In this document: positions 42,801 to 53,822 of the stretch, piece after piece | Layout of the letters: each line of letters starts with the position of its first letter | Numbering within the stretch: position 1 is the first letter of the stretch | Assembly (NCBI GenBank): GCA_963921195.1 | Contig: OY992540.1 | Span: forward strand, 78,047,337-78,111,336 | DNA length: 64,000 nucleotides | Direction of reading: 5' to 3' | Source of the DNA: Pegoplata infirma | Taxonomy: Eukaryota; Arthropoda; Insecta; Diptera; Anthomyiidae | Position numbers and translations under genes: made by a program | Notes under the pieces: generated by a model | Databases searched by the model: none | Told to the model about the DNA's origin: nothing | The model's input: the letters and a program-made list of their open reading frames with translations, nothing else

Positions 42801-43670
42801 CACAGGTTATTTCCATTGGTTTTAAATTTATTTGCAATTATCAGGTATTTAAGTTATGTAATATTAGATGGCAATAAAATCATTTTTTACCTTTTCCAAA
42901 TGAATTGCCAGATACCACATAATTTGAGAGTTCTATTGTCTTTTTGTCAAAATTTTGATACACCCTTCTATGTGGACTAGGTCCAAATATGGGCCAACTT
43001 CTCCTAATTTCAACAGAATTATTTTTTGGGTCATTAAGAACTCTTGTACAAAATTTCATCAAAATATATGCATAATAGCCACTTTCACATAAAAATAACT
43101 TCTCAAAAAATATGACGTGCATTTGTACCGAATATCTTACCTTGGGTCAGAAAAATTGCTGTAGCTCAAAAAGTGCAGCCCCGATGCATGGACATGTATA
43201 TATAGGAATGTAGGGGAGAGTTAGGACTACAAAATAGTAAATTTGTGTTTTGACTCAGCTTGACTCACAGCATTTGTGCTCTATGAAGTAGGAAATTTCC
43301 GAGAAATTTGACCTTTTTTAAAAAAAATATTTAAATTGTTCTGAAAACAGTAGAGCTTAAATTTTTTTACCAGTAATAGGAAATAAGTTAAGTTACAACA
43401 CAAAATTTATTTCGTCCAAAAATCTTGAAAAACAAAAAAGTTATGATCATTTAAACTTTAAAAATTAACTAAAAATATCATAAATTTACTAAATTCTGAA
43501 AAATCCCATTTTGGACCACCCTGTTCTCAGTGAAATAATTGAAATAGAGTTCTAATTTTTTGGCTCCCGAGGTTTACTACTGTCTACTTTCATATGAGTC
43601 TAATAACTTTAAAATCGGAGAACAAAAACCAAAAGGAGTTTTGGCCGCTATCTCAAAATATTGACCACAG
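42801..43670. other. AT-rich right part of Transib-like element
   Basis: No coding pattern is recognised between the minisatellite and the right terminal repeat. Confidence 0.5.
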
Positions 43671-43677
43671 TGCGTCG

Positions 43678-44033
43678 GGTTTACAAAAAATTGGTTTTAA
43701 AAAGAAATGGAGGTCAAAAAATGTGTATTTCTTTCATTGTACTTAAAAAATCCATGGTTTTTAATGTTTAAACTTAGAAAAAATCGACTTTTTTAAAAAA
43801 TGTTCGGAAAAATGTCTATAAATAATTTCATTTTCCAGATCGACCCTCGTAGAACATTTATTATTTACTAAATCTGGACGCTATTAAGCTTAAGTTAAAG
43901 CTTTATAAACACCTACATAACATTTTTTTAAATAATACTCCTTAGATAAAACTAACGTTAAGTATTGTTTACTTTATCTTCAACAAATTGCATCTACTAT
44001 AAAAATGTTTCCAATGTATTGTCGCCCACTGAA
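43678..44033. other. AT-rich sequence, no gene seen
   Basis: Spacer between the Transib-like element and the foldback element; nothing recognised. Confidence 0.5.
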
Positions 44034-44035
44034 TA

Positions 44036-46065
44036 TGGGGCATTCCATGTCAAATCGGACACTTTGAAAATTATTTTTTTTTTAATTTTCAAAATTTGTT
44101 TACAGTTTTTAGTACCCTTCGAAAACTCCTTCGTGGTAAATTTTCAGATTTTTTTGATGACCCGTTCAAAAGATATCAAATTTTTAAAAATTGGAAGTTT
44201 GTTCCTTTACTCAAACTTCTTCAATAATGGTCCAAATTTCAAATTTTTTTTTTTTTTCAAAATTTTTGTTTTTTTACGTACTTTAAAAAAAAAATCCCAA
44301 AAAATTCTTAAAAGCGCTCTAGGATGCGATTTTTAAGTTTTAAAATTTAAATCTCATTTTTGAAAATGTTTGTACTCTTCGATTTTTTTGAAATTTTTTT
44401 GTGTAAAACTTCTACCGATTCAACAAAAAAATTGTAATTTTCCAATCTTAAAATCATTTCTACTGCTCCAAGGGTGAGTCATAGAGGGGTCCTTTATAAG
44501 GCTGACCCCCATTAATTTTTATGTCTTAACATTTCTTTGGAACAAACTAATACCCTATCTCCAATTTCTAAGGTGGCTCCCACACAAAACTACATTTTTT
44601 TAAATTTGCTCCAACCGCTCTAACTACCCTACTAGTGCCCTTAGAGCAGCGATACGCAGACACATACCAAAACATTTATGCTTGTGTGGGTAGTAGCAAG
44701 CGAAAAGTCAACAAATTTGCTCAAGCAACAGAATTTTATAGTGTATGTGTGTTGACAGCGCACAAGCAGCGCCTATTCCCGCGGGAATAGGAATTACAAA
44801 ATTGCGTATCACTACCTTAGAGTAACAAAATGTATGACCGACCCACAATATTTTTTTAGTCCAAACATTTTCTCTGAACACACCTACCCTCTATCTTTAA
44901 CTGTTAAGGCGGCACCCATATAATTTTTTTATTTTTTGAAACTTTGTTTTATTTAACCAGCTTCTACCGGTCCAACGGTGCGTCCGAGAGGGGTCATTAC
45001 TGAGACCGACCCCCATTTTTTTACCCTACAAAATTTTTTGAAACATACCACAGCCCTATCTCCACTCCGTAAGTAGGCTTCCATTCAAAATTTCATTTTC
45101 ATAAAATTTGCTCCAACTGTTATTTGTATGGGAGCCTACTTAGGGAGTGGAGATAGGGCGTAAGTATGTTTTAAAAAAAAGTTGTAGGGTAAAAATAAAT
45201 GGGTGTCGGTCTCACTCCTCTCGGACGCACCATTGGACCGGTAGAAGCTGATTAAATAAAACAAATTTACAAAAAATAACAAAAATTGTATGGGGACCGC
45301 CTTAACAGTTAAAGATAGAGGGTAGGTGTGTTCAGAGAAAATGTTTGGACTATAAAAATATTGTGGGTCGGTCATACATTTTGTTGCTCTAAGGGCACTA
45401 TTAGGGCAGTTAGAGCGGTTGGAGCAAATTTTAAAAAATTTCGTTTTGTGTGGGAGCCCCCTTAGAAATTGGAGATAGGGTATTAGTTTGTTCCAAAGAA
45501 ATGTTAAGACGTAAAAATTAATGGGGTCGGTCTTGTAAATGACCCCTCTATGACGCACCATTCGAGCAGTAGAAATGATTTTAAGATTGGAAAATTACAA
45601 TAAAATTTTTTCAAAAAATTTAAAAAATAGTAATAATTGTTATCCCACGATCCTCCTGGGCAAAAAATTTGTTGAATCGATAGAAGTTTTACACAAAAAA
45701 ATTTCAAAAAAAATCGAAGAGTACAAACATTTTCAAAAATGAGATTTAAATTTTAAAACTTAAAAATCGAATACTAGAGCGCTTTTAAGAATTTTTTGGG
45801 ATTTTTTTTTAAAAGTACGTAAAAAAACAAAAATTTTGAAAAAAAAAATTAGAAATTTGGACCATTATTGAAGAAGTTATGAGTAAAAGAAGTTTGAGTA
45901 AAGGAACAAACTTCCAATTTTTAAAAATTTGATATCTTCTGAACGGGTCATCAAAAAAATCTGAAAATTTTGAGTTTTCGAAGAGTACTAAAAACTGTAA
46001 ACAAATTGGGAAAATTTAAAAAAAAAAAATTTTTCAAAGTGTCCGATTTGACATGGAATGCCCCA
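44036..46065. mobile_element. giant foldback element (2 kb, TA-flanked)
   Basis: The left arm from TGGGGCATTCCATGTCAAAT (44036) is the reverse complement of the right arm ending ATTTGACATGGAATGCCCCA (46065). The arms run to about 45083 and from about 45129, leaving a loop near 45 nt. TA flanks both ends. Each arm contains diverged ~200-bp modules (GAGGGGTC, GACCCCCATT, CCCTATCTCCA, TTTGCTCCAACCG). Arms differ by indels, including a nested MITE in the left arm and a ~65-bp insertion near 45600 in the right. The 141-residue minus frame 45136-45561 merely translates three modules. Confidence 0.85.
44647..44814. mobile_element. 168-bp hAT-type MITE nested in foldback arm
   Basis: The ends are CAGCGATACGC and GCGTATCACTA. 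The 8-bp duplication CCTTAGAG lies at 44639-44646 and 44815-44822. The opposite arm of the foldback (about 45380-45400) carries the uninterrupted site TTGCTCTAAGGGCAC, confirming the insertion. It contains the palindrome ATTCCCGCGGGAAT. Confidence 0.88.
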
Positions 46066-46129
46066 TATATTTTTATAATTTTCCTCAATTTTTAAGATCC
46101 AATATGAAGGTAAAAAAAACTAGTCCTTT

Positions 46130-46966
46130 TCCTTTTCCACTCTAGTGATAGAAGTTGTAGGAAAGTTGATAGCATGCTAGCCTTTCAACGTGGGGGTCGT
46201 GAGTTCGATTCCCACCAGAACCCTTGGTTTTCTTCGCTACAACGAGACGAGGGTCATTGTACCAGTTCTCGGTTAGGCTGAATTTATTAAAAATGAGTTG
46301 TAAATAAATAGAAAGAACAAATAAAAATAATTGATATATGATCAAACTATTACTACTATATGTTGGGCATTTACGTGGTCAGGTTGGTATTGCAATCCAG
46401 CGAAATGGGTCCAGTAGTTCAAAAGTTATGAGCAGAAGACTGAATTTCGGCAAGGGTTTTTCGAGAATTTACGAAATAAAAATCACGATAACTTTCGAAA
46501 GGCAATTCTGGGGATGCTGAAGCTTGACATATATATTTGCTGTTCCCATGGCCTGGTTCGTACTGAATTTCAGCCAAATCGGTCTAGTGGTTCAAAAGTT
46601 ATTAGCAAAACCGTAAATTTCTGATTAGTTTTACCTTAAATTCACTTGTTGAAAACCCGTTAAACATGTTTGAAAAACATTGGTAAGTCACAAAAATATT
46701 TTACAACGTATTTTTGTCAATCAAATATATTTTTATCTAAAAAATACACTCGAAAAAAATTTTACACTAAAAAAAAAAATGTTACACTCAAAAAAAAATT
46801 TAGTAAATTATTTTTTTTTTTTTTTTAAATTACTAAAAAATTAAAGTTTTTTACACAAAATAAAATATTTCTATTTCACGTTAGAAAATTTACTATCACT
46901 TAAAAAGCGCATTGTGGAGGGTATTCATAGATTCGGCCAAGTCGAATTTAACTTTTCTACTTGTTT
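46130..46966 (+). mobile_element. DINE-1/mini-me-like element, copy 2, with tRNA-like insert
   Basis: It starts CCACTCTAGTGATAG, as in copy 1, then loses the GAGGGTATATA hairpin half and GTCY run, which are replaced by a tRNA-like segment. From about 46360 (TATGTTGGGCATTTACGTGG) it follows the other copies to the end GGAGGGTATTCATAGATTCG ... CTACTTGTTT. Confidence 0.7.
46155..46350 (+). repeat. tRNA-like (possible SINE) segment
   Basis: AGTTGATAGCATGCTAGCC resembles a tRNA D-arm/A-box, and GTGAGTTCGATTCCCAC a T-arm/B-box. A loop CTTTCAA with possible anticodon TTC lies between, but the anticodon stem has mismatches and no acceptor stem pairs. The following ~130 bases end in AATAAAAATAATTG. 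This suggests a tRNA-derived SINE or relic, not a working tRNA. A minus-strand frame here shows the GGNRTHDPHVE peptide typical of antisense tRNA-like DNA. Confidence 0.55.
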
Positions 46967-47836
46967 CGGTTGAATTGACAATTAACTCCGATCTAACATC
47001 TGTAGGGTACACCAATCATTAGATCCAATTAATCGTTTACTCTTTTACACAATCAATAAATTTCTCTACTGCAAATGTTCATTTATTTTAATGTTCTAAA
47101 AGAATAAAATCTTATTTTCCAAAAAAAAAAAAAAAAAAACCTTCATTAATGCTTCATTAGCTTCATCCATCCACAATAGTGCAGAAAGACCACAACAAAC
47201 CAGAATCTACCTCAACATAAAAACCATTTGGATAAGATAATATTAGAGTATTTATGAACGAACGAAGACGACTGACTGCGCAAACAAACTAAAAGTGCTC
47301 AACCGGTTTGTTTAAATAATTTTTAAAACAAAAAAAAAATTAACAACGCCAACTTTGAGTTTAAATAAAATGTGAATTTTCTTATCTGTGAGTGAAGTTT
47401 TTTTTTATACTCAAAATAAACTAAGAATTACACCACACCAAAATAATAAAAAAAATACACAAAACGATATTCAACATAGCCGGCGATTAATAAAGATTGT
47501 GAACTTATAATGATAATATAGCTCTTTTTCTAGTATGCAAATGTAGCGATTTTTTTGAAAATACAGCGTTTAAATTTTGCAAAAATTTCTTGACAATTTT
47601 TTTTTTTTGAAAATTCTGTTTCAAAATTTAAATTTTTTTTTAATTTTTTGGAATTTGTTTAAAAATCAGTTAACTGAAATCAATAAAAAAATTTGCTATA
47701 TGCAGGAAAAAAGTAGGAAATTTTTTTGTAAAAATGTTTTGTGTGGATTGTATGTTAAATATTCAGGAAAAATGTTGGGGGCTGAAAATTAAATATGGTC
47801 TTACCATGGAATTACACTGTTATTTATTTATTTATT
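46967..47836. other. AT-rich sequence, no gene seen
   Basis: No gene found. An 18-A run lies near 47123, and an ATTT microsatellite at 47820-47838 abuts the LINE fragment that follows. Confidence 0.5.
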
Positions 47837-48345
47837 TATCGCAGCCAACAGCGTTCTTGTTTTTTGAGTTTTTTATGGCTTTACGTATTTCATCACGCGT
47901 AATTGGTGGACCGATGCACACATTAATATCATAATCGGTATATGCAGATCAAGTGTTATCTGCAAATAATGTTTTAATGTAATTTTCCCACACATGTTTT
48001 TTCTGTTCTTTTTCTGTAACAATAACATTCAGGTCGTTGTAAAGCACAGTATTAAAGTTCTCTTTTGCAGTCCGCAGGCTTCTTTTAATTTTTTATGGAG
48101 GTTGAAATCATCATGAATTGCCTGTAGGTTTTCAATTTCTAAACATTGTTCCTCAATCCATCTATGTTTTGCTTCGCGTATTTTTCTGCGTATGATTTTC
48201 TGTAAATGATTGTGTTGTATGCGATTTGAATTTCTAAATTTTTTTCTTTCTTCCATGAGACTTCTAATGATTTTTTTCATAGAACCAATGTACGTTTTCA
48301 TAGCCGTAATGAACAAAATTCTTTCAGTGCAGTTGTGGGGGTTTT
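47837..48345 (-). pseudogene. non-LTR retrotransposon linker-RT fragment
   Basis: Reading the minus strand: MKKIIRSLMEERKKFRNSNR, RRKIREAKHRWIEEQCLEIE, then HDDFNLHKKLKEACGLQKR. After one frameshift come LYNDLNVIVTEKEQKKHVWE, NYIKTLFAD and, past a stop, GPPITRDEIRKAIKNSKNKN followed by AVGCDK. This is the region between endonuclease and RT plus the first RT block of a LINE of the type annotated as craniofacial development protein 2-like endonuclease-RT. It ends at an ATTT repeat. It is a different family from those at 10-19 kb. Confidence 0.75.
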
Positions 48346-48583
48346 GTGGATTTTAACCGCTATAAGCTTAACTTTGACTCCGATGTGGGGTTCAATTTGA
48401 GATCCACCCATCATACCCCATTATTTGGTTAATACTTGTTTTTGAACCAAATTAGGGTGTGTAGCGGATCGAAATCGAAAACTCGTGTACTATCCCACCC
48501 CTAATAGTGAGTATGCTATTGAAAAACCGTTGTTTTGAGTTTGATAGATATTCCATTCGCATTTCACTAACCGACCAGAAAGC
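48346..48583. other. spacer, nothing recognised
   Basis: Short non-repetitive sequence with no coding pattern. Confidence 0.4.
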
Positions 48584-48591
48584 TCTTAAAG

Positions 48592-48919
48592 CAATGGTTC
48601 CCAACCTTTTTTGCGCTTTGCACCACTTTTATGTTAAAAAAACTACAATGTAGGGGGGACATTCAAGAAAAATTTGTAAATTTTTAAATTTGGTTTAAAA
48701 TTCAAAATTTACTTGTGGTTAAGCAAACTTTTTTTGAAAATCATCGTTTAAACAAAGTTTTTAGAGAAAGTTTTACACAATCAACTAAATAATTTAACTA
48801 AAATATATTTTTTTTTAGTTTATTTAACAAAAAAAAAATCTGAAAAATTTGCTCGTTGCCCCCCTAAAGCATTCAAATTGCCCCCCAGTGGGGCGAAAAT
48901 CAAAGGTTGGGAACCATTG
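48592..48919. mobile_element. hAT (Charlie-like) MITE
   Basis: The ends are CAATGGTTCCCAACCTTTTT and AAGGTTGGGAACCATTG. The 8-bp duplication TCTTAAAG lies at 48584-48591 and 48920-48927. CAnTGGTTCCCAACC is the widespread hAT-Charlie-type terminus. The subterminal CCCCCCAGTGGGGCGAAAAT phrase also fits. It is 328 bp and non-coding. Confidence 0.92.
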
Positions 48920-48927
48920 TCTTAAAG

Positions 48928-49420
48928 GAATATACCTAAGCTTGCTTTTGAGCAAAAACAGTATTTTTGAAAAAAAAAGTTTTTAATTTTGCAAAAAATA
49001 CTTTTTTTTGTTTAAAGATTGAAAAAATAATTTATATTTAGAAATATCTATCAAAATTTTGCTAAGAACAATAGGTAATAAGTTATTTGGATGCGAAAAA
49101 ACACCTGTTTGGTCAAAATTCGACTCAACTAACTCAGAGAGTTCTTGACCGATCTTGTTGAAAGTTTGTGTCTAAACTACTATCCAATAGGACTAACCTT
49201 CACATTTCAATAGAACTAATCTTGGTGCAAATTTCACCCCGTTCGAAGACGTCGGTTTTAATTATTGTATTTTTTGTAATGATGTAATGGCATTCCACAT
49301 AAATTTCCAGCGAAAAGGCAATGTTTGAATAGGTGGTATGAATAGGCCTATATGGAACTAAGGAAATGCGTTTTTTTGTTTTTCAATTTTTCAAAAACTG
49401 GGCTAAAGAGATTAAATATG
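48928..49420. other. AT-rich sequence, no gene seen
   Basis: No supported feature. Confidence 0.5.
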
Positions 49421-49424
49421 GTCA

Positions 49425-50390
49425 AATTTGTGTCGAGTTCCCTTGAATAACTTTTTATCAAATTAAAACTAAACGCACCACAATCTCAAAAATTCACATT
49501 TAGAATTTTCACAGTGACGATTAATTTTGCCTTTTTTAGTATATTATTTGGCAAATGTGCCAAACGTCAAAAAAATGTCAATTTGAGTTTGGCATATTTT
49601 TCTTAAAATGCCGAACTCAAACCTTGTCTAAAAAGAAAATGCCAGAGTGCAAATAATAAAAAAAAACATAAAAATGAAAACAGCTGTGATAGTTTATGCT
49701 GAAATTTCGAACGCTGCAACAAAAACATTTTTACAAAAAGAAACAGATTCTTTGTGTTTATTTTAAAATTTTAAAATATGTTGTGCAAACTATTAACAAA
49801 AAGTGCGCTCACGATATGCAAAGAAAAAATGGTGGCAAATACTTGACGTTAAGTAAAATGGCCAATTTGCCAAATACCACACTGAAGAAGGCAAATTTAA
49901 TCGTCACTGTGAAAACCCCAATTATTGTATATTTTTTATGGGCTATCGACTAAAATTTTTCATTTTGGAAAATTTCCAGAACCCGTTCATTAATTTTTCA
50001 GTACCCGTTCTGAAACTTTTTTTTTTTTCTAAAGTCAATTTATCAAAAATCCGGCCACATTTTTGTAATTTTTTTTACAAAATTTAGATGTTTTAGATGT
50101 TGACACAATAAAATACAAGATAAATACAGAATTTTTAAAAAATCCAATATGCAAATGAGATTTTCTCGAAAAATAAAATAATATTTTTTTTTCTGTGGAT
50201 AGACAAACATCTAAATTTAAAAAAAAAATATTAAAAAAATAGCTTTTTAAAATTTTTCAAAATACAAATTTTAACCGATAGCCCATAAAAAATATACAAG
50301 ACTGTAAATTTTTGAGATTGTGTTGCTTTCCGTTATAATTCGATAAATATTGAATCAAGGGAACTCGACATAAATTAGATCGTTTCTCCA
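49425..50390. repeat. inverted repeat with nested inverted repeat
   Basis: TGTCGAGTTCCCTTGA (about 49431) and TTTTTTATGGGCTATCG (about 49931) pair with CGATAGCCCATAAAAAATAT (about 50276) and TCAAGGGAACTCGACA (about 50354). The left arm is interrupted by a smaller inverted repeat at 49507-49915. Outer ends merge into the next foldback at about 50412, so boundaries are uncertain. Confidence 0.65.
49507..49915. mobile_element. MITE-like inverted repeat (TTTTCACAGTGACG ends)
   Basis: TTTTCACAGTGACGATTAAT at the left is reversed at 49886-49915 (AATTTAATCGTCACTGTGAAAA region). It lies inside one arm of the larger inverted repeat and has no counterpart in the other arm, so it is an insertion. No target duplication could be fixed. 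A frame at 49696-49953 overlaps its right half and has no known domain. Confidence 0.65.
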
Positions 50391-50411
50391 ATATTTAACC
50401 ACGCCTCCTTT

Positions 50412-52171
50412 GCCCAGTTTTCTCTCTGATCAAATTCTTATACCCGCCAAAAGTGTCGGTCCCCTAAGGGTAACTTACATGCAAAATATCACTCCGATCG
50501 GAGTTTATCTTCTGTCTCCACTTTGAGCATCAAAATTTGGGTTTTTGCAAAAAAGGAGTTTAAAAAAAAAAAAAAAAAATTTTTTAGTTTTTTTTACTTA
50601 AATAATTAAAACATTATTTTTGTATAATATTTGATCGTAAATACTTAAATATTAAATTAAAAGATTTTAAGATATCATTAACCCGTTCAAACTTGATAAC
50701 AAAAAAATGGCGTGATTTTGGTGGCGTTCTCAAAACACCTTTTTTCAAAATTTGAAAATTTTATTAAACAAAAATTAAAAATATATATTTTTTCTTTCTG
50801 AATTCATTAAGAACACCTTGGAGAAGCAAAATGCGAAACATGGCGGACCACTTTTCGTCGGTCCGTCGGACCACTTTTCGGGAATCGTGGGGGGAAGTTA
50901 GCAGATTTTAAGGAAATGTTGGTTTTATCAATAATTTGGATTAATAAAATCTTATAAATTTTTTTTTTCGGCAAATTAACGGTTTTTTGCTGTCATGGCA
51001 TTCTATTAGATAACTGAAGTCTGTCATGAAATCTTAACGATGTAGGAGGTCTTTAACCCACATTGGCTGGGGGTCAAAAATGACCCCTGCAGAAAATTTG
51101 AAGTTTAGAGCTTAAATTTTGTGCATTTGAGTTTTGTACCCCAACTACTATTTCGTATAAATATATAATCTTTAAAAAAATTCGTTAGCCCTTCTTGGTA
51201 TGGGGTCAAAAATGACCAATTCAATAAATTTTTTTTATTTTTTTATAGAAAATTAATTTGTGGCAATCTATTATATGACTTTAAATCAGCCCCAAAATTT
51301 TACCAATTTGAGATATTTTTAACCTACATTGGCCCGGGGTCAAAAATGACCCCGGCAAAAACTTTTAGGCATAGTGATTGAATTTTTTGATATCAACAAA
51401 ATATATATTTTTTACAATGGGTCATTTTTGACCCCCTGCCAAGAATGGTTAACGATTTTTTTAAAGATAATATATTAATACGAAATAATAGTTGAGTTAC
51501 AACATACAAAAGCCGTTTTATACTTGTTTTATAGCACAAAATTTAAGCTCTAAACTTCAAATTTTCTGCGGGATTCATTTTTGACCCTCAGCCAATGTGG
51601 GTTAAAGACGTCCTAGATCGGTAAGATTTCATGAAAGACTTAAAGTTATTTAATAGAATGCCACGACATCAAAAAATTGTTAATTTGCCCAAAAATTTAA
51701 TTTATAAGATTTTATTAATCCAAATTATTGATAAAACCAACATTTCCGACGGATATTCGTCAAATTTCACATTTTTCTTCTACAAGGTGTTCCTAATGAA
51801 AAAATTATATATTTTAATTTTTTTTTAATAAAATTTTCAAATTTTGAAAAAAGCTGTTTTGAGAACGCCCCAAAAATCATGCTATTTTTTGGTATCAAGT
51901 TTGAACGGGTTAATGATATCGTAAAATCTTTAAATTTCATATTTAAGTATTTAAGATCAAATATTACACAAAAATAATTTTTTAATTATTTTAATAAAAA
52001 AACTTAAATTTTTTTTTTTTTTTTTAAAGTCCTTTTTTGCAAAAACCCCAATTTTGAGGCTCAAAGTGGAGACAGAAGTTAAACTCCGATCTTAGTGATA
52101 TTTTGCATATGAGTTACCCTTAGGGGACCGACACTTTTGGTGGGTATTAGAATTTGATCAGAGAGAAAAGC
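50412..52171. mobile_element. second giant foldback
   Basis: The left arm (from GCCCAGTTTTCTCTCTGATC at about 50412 to about 51220) is the reverse complement of about 51419-52171 (ending GATCAGAGAGAAAAGCCC). Matching landmarks are GTGTCGGTCCCCTAAGGGTA, CTCCACTTTGAGC and CATTGGCTGGGGGTCAAAAA. The ~200-nt loop contains a further GGGGTCAAAAATGACCCC palindrome. Left and right arms differ by substitutions and small indels. Coding is absent. Confidence 0.8.
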
Positions 52172-53440
52172 CCAAAAACGAGCCACCGCAGTTTTCACCC
52201 GATTTCCCCAAAAAACGTCCTCCAAACCTTGTCTTTGCCTGACACTATTTTGAATACATGAAAAAAAAATTCTCTTGGAAACATTAGCACAAAACAAAAT
52301 TTTTCACACAATGGTATCAAAATATTTCTGTAGCGTTTTTTTACAATTCATACAAGTTAGCATCACTGACGATTGTAAACTCATGTTATGTTTTTATTTT
52401 TTTAGCTGGTCGATTGTTTTGCTTGACTGTTTTTGTTTGTGGGGACTCTCGCAACTCCGCGAATTGTTATGGTTATTTAGTCGATCGCGACTTTAGCTCA
52501 TGAAACGTAACGAATGTGCGCGCGTGCATAATAAAATTATAGTAACGAACGTAACGTATCGCCTGCTTGTGTTTAATTTTTTTGTTTTTTTGAAATTTGT
52601 TTGCGGAATGACAAATGGATCTTAATACACAAATTTTCGCATCTTATGGATACGCGTTTAACATAAATCAACAAACAAACAAAAAAAAAATTGTGGCTTA
52701 TTAAAATTATTTTTTATTTTAAAAGAGTGTAAATAAAACAAAAAAAAAAATATTTAAGTGAATCTTTTTTTTTTAAAAAAAAAAAAGTAAAATGAAGTAT
52801 GAATAAGTATAAATAAACATCAAATGATGTAATTGCATGCATTAATTTATGAAAAAAAATCTATAAATAAAAATTATAAAAATATTATTTTAAAAAGTGT
52901 TTAAAAATGCATTAAAAAATATTTGTGCAAAATCCATAAATGGTCTTAACAACAACAAGTTCGTTTTTTCAATTTAGAATTCATGCTAAAGCATGTTTTA
53001 ACGCGACAAAAGAAATTAAATCGTAGGAAATTGTATTAAAAAATAAAAGTAAAAACGACAAAAAAAAATTAAATTCATGTTCCATGATCTATCCATATAT
53101 GGTTTGGAGTATTCTCTGTGTGTCTCTAAACCCCGGTCAACTATAAGTTTCCAATAGCAGCCAGTGTAAAGTGTTTATGTGTTCAACATTGTGTTATTTT
53201 CCTTTTTGTGTGTGTTTGTTTTTTTGTAGTTTTGCGCGACTCCTTCCTTGAACATCAAACTCAAGTTCAAGTTCAACGCTTCAATTCGTTTTCAATGCCG
53301 GTGTCATTTTTATGGTGGAGTTTTTGGTTAGATGGTGTATATGGTTGGAATGATTATATGGATGGGGTATCTTATAGAGAATACACTGAAAGAAAAGTTA
53401 GGAATTATTTTTTTAGAAATTGATAAATTAAATTTGGAAA
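52172..53440. other. AT-rich sequence, no gene seen
   Basis: No domain or repeat boundary found. GCGCGCGTGC near 52519 and homopolymer runs are the only features. The 71-73-residue frames in this stretch show nothing recognisable. Confidence 0.5.
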
Positions 53441-53822
53441 TAGAATAACTAGAGGTGCTAAAACAAAACTACCAAAACCTGGTGATCATCGCTAAAAATG
53501 TCCAAAAATTTATTTTTACATGATTTTTTTAAAAATAAAATATTTATCGCGATTTACTAGTAAACTAGAAATACTTCAGCAAAAGAAGCAAAAATTGGTG
53601 ATCATCGCTTAAATTTACCAATAATTCATTTTACAAGAATTTTTCAAAAAAAAAAACTTAATTGCAATTTGTAGCATAAATTAGTGATCATCGCAAAAAA
53701 AAAGTTAATTGTAATTTAGTAGTAAACTAGACGTGCTAGAGCAAAAATAGCAAAAATTGAGAATCATTGCTTAAAATTTACAAAAATCAATTTTTAAAAA
53801 GTTTCAAACTTTGGAGATCATT
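53441..53822 (+). repeat. ~116-bp tandem repeat, block 1
   Basis: Units carry GGTGATCATCGCTAAAAATG (53481, variant at 53597 and 53683), TTTATTTTTACATGA and GAGGTGCTAGAGCAAAAATA. Spacing is about 116 bp with deletions. It continues at 54342 and again at 55680-56480. Confidence 0.75.

Larger units (their letters stand above)
41399..43672. mobile_element. Transib-like non-autonomous element
   Basis: The left end CACAGTGGTCAAT ... GAGATAGCGGTCAAAACTC and the reversed right end CACTGTGGTCAAT ... GAGATAGCGGCCAAAACTC are about 38 bp long. A 5-bp direct duplication CGTCG flanks the element (41394-41398, 43673-43677). Transib elements make 5-bp duplications at CGNCG-like targets. Their ends resemble the V(D)J recombination heptamer CACAGTG, which is exactly the left terminus here. 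The interior holds a minisatellite and AT-rich sequence. No transposase frame is visible. Confidence 0.65.

Noticed and set aside
41873..42837. Overlapping minus-strand frames of 63-137 residues with GPIKRTYP repeats as secreted or silk-like protein genes
   Set aside because: They are one 25-bp minisatellite read in shifting frames. There is no unique flanking coding sequence, signal peptide or promoter.
45136..45561. 141-residue minus-strand frame as a gene
   Set aside because: It translates three diverged modules of the foldback arm. The equivalent in the other arm is broken, and there is no recognisable domain.
46155..46225. Functional tRNA gene
   Set aside because: No acceptor stem pairs and the anticodon stem is mismatched. 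It sits inside a dispersed repeat.
53208..53423. 71-residue plus-strand frame with a varied composition
   Set aside because: It is the least repetitive small frame in its area, but has no domain, splice context or homologue I recognise. It was left as noncoding.
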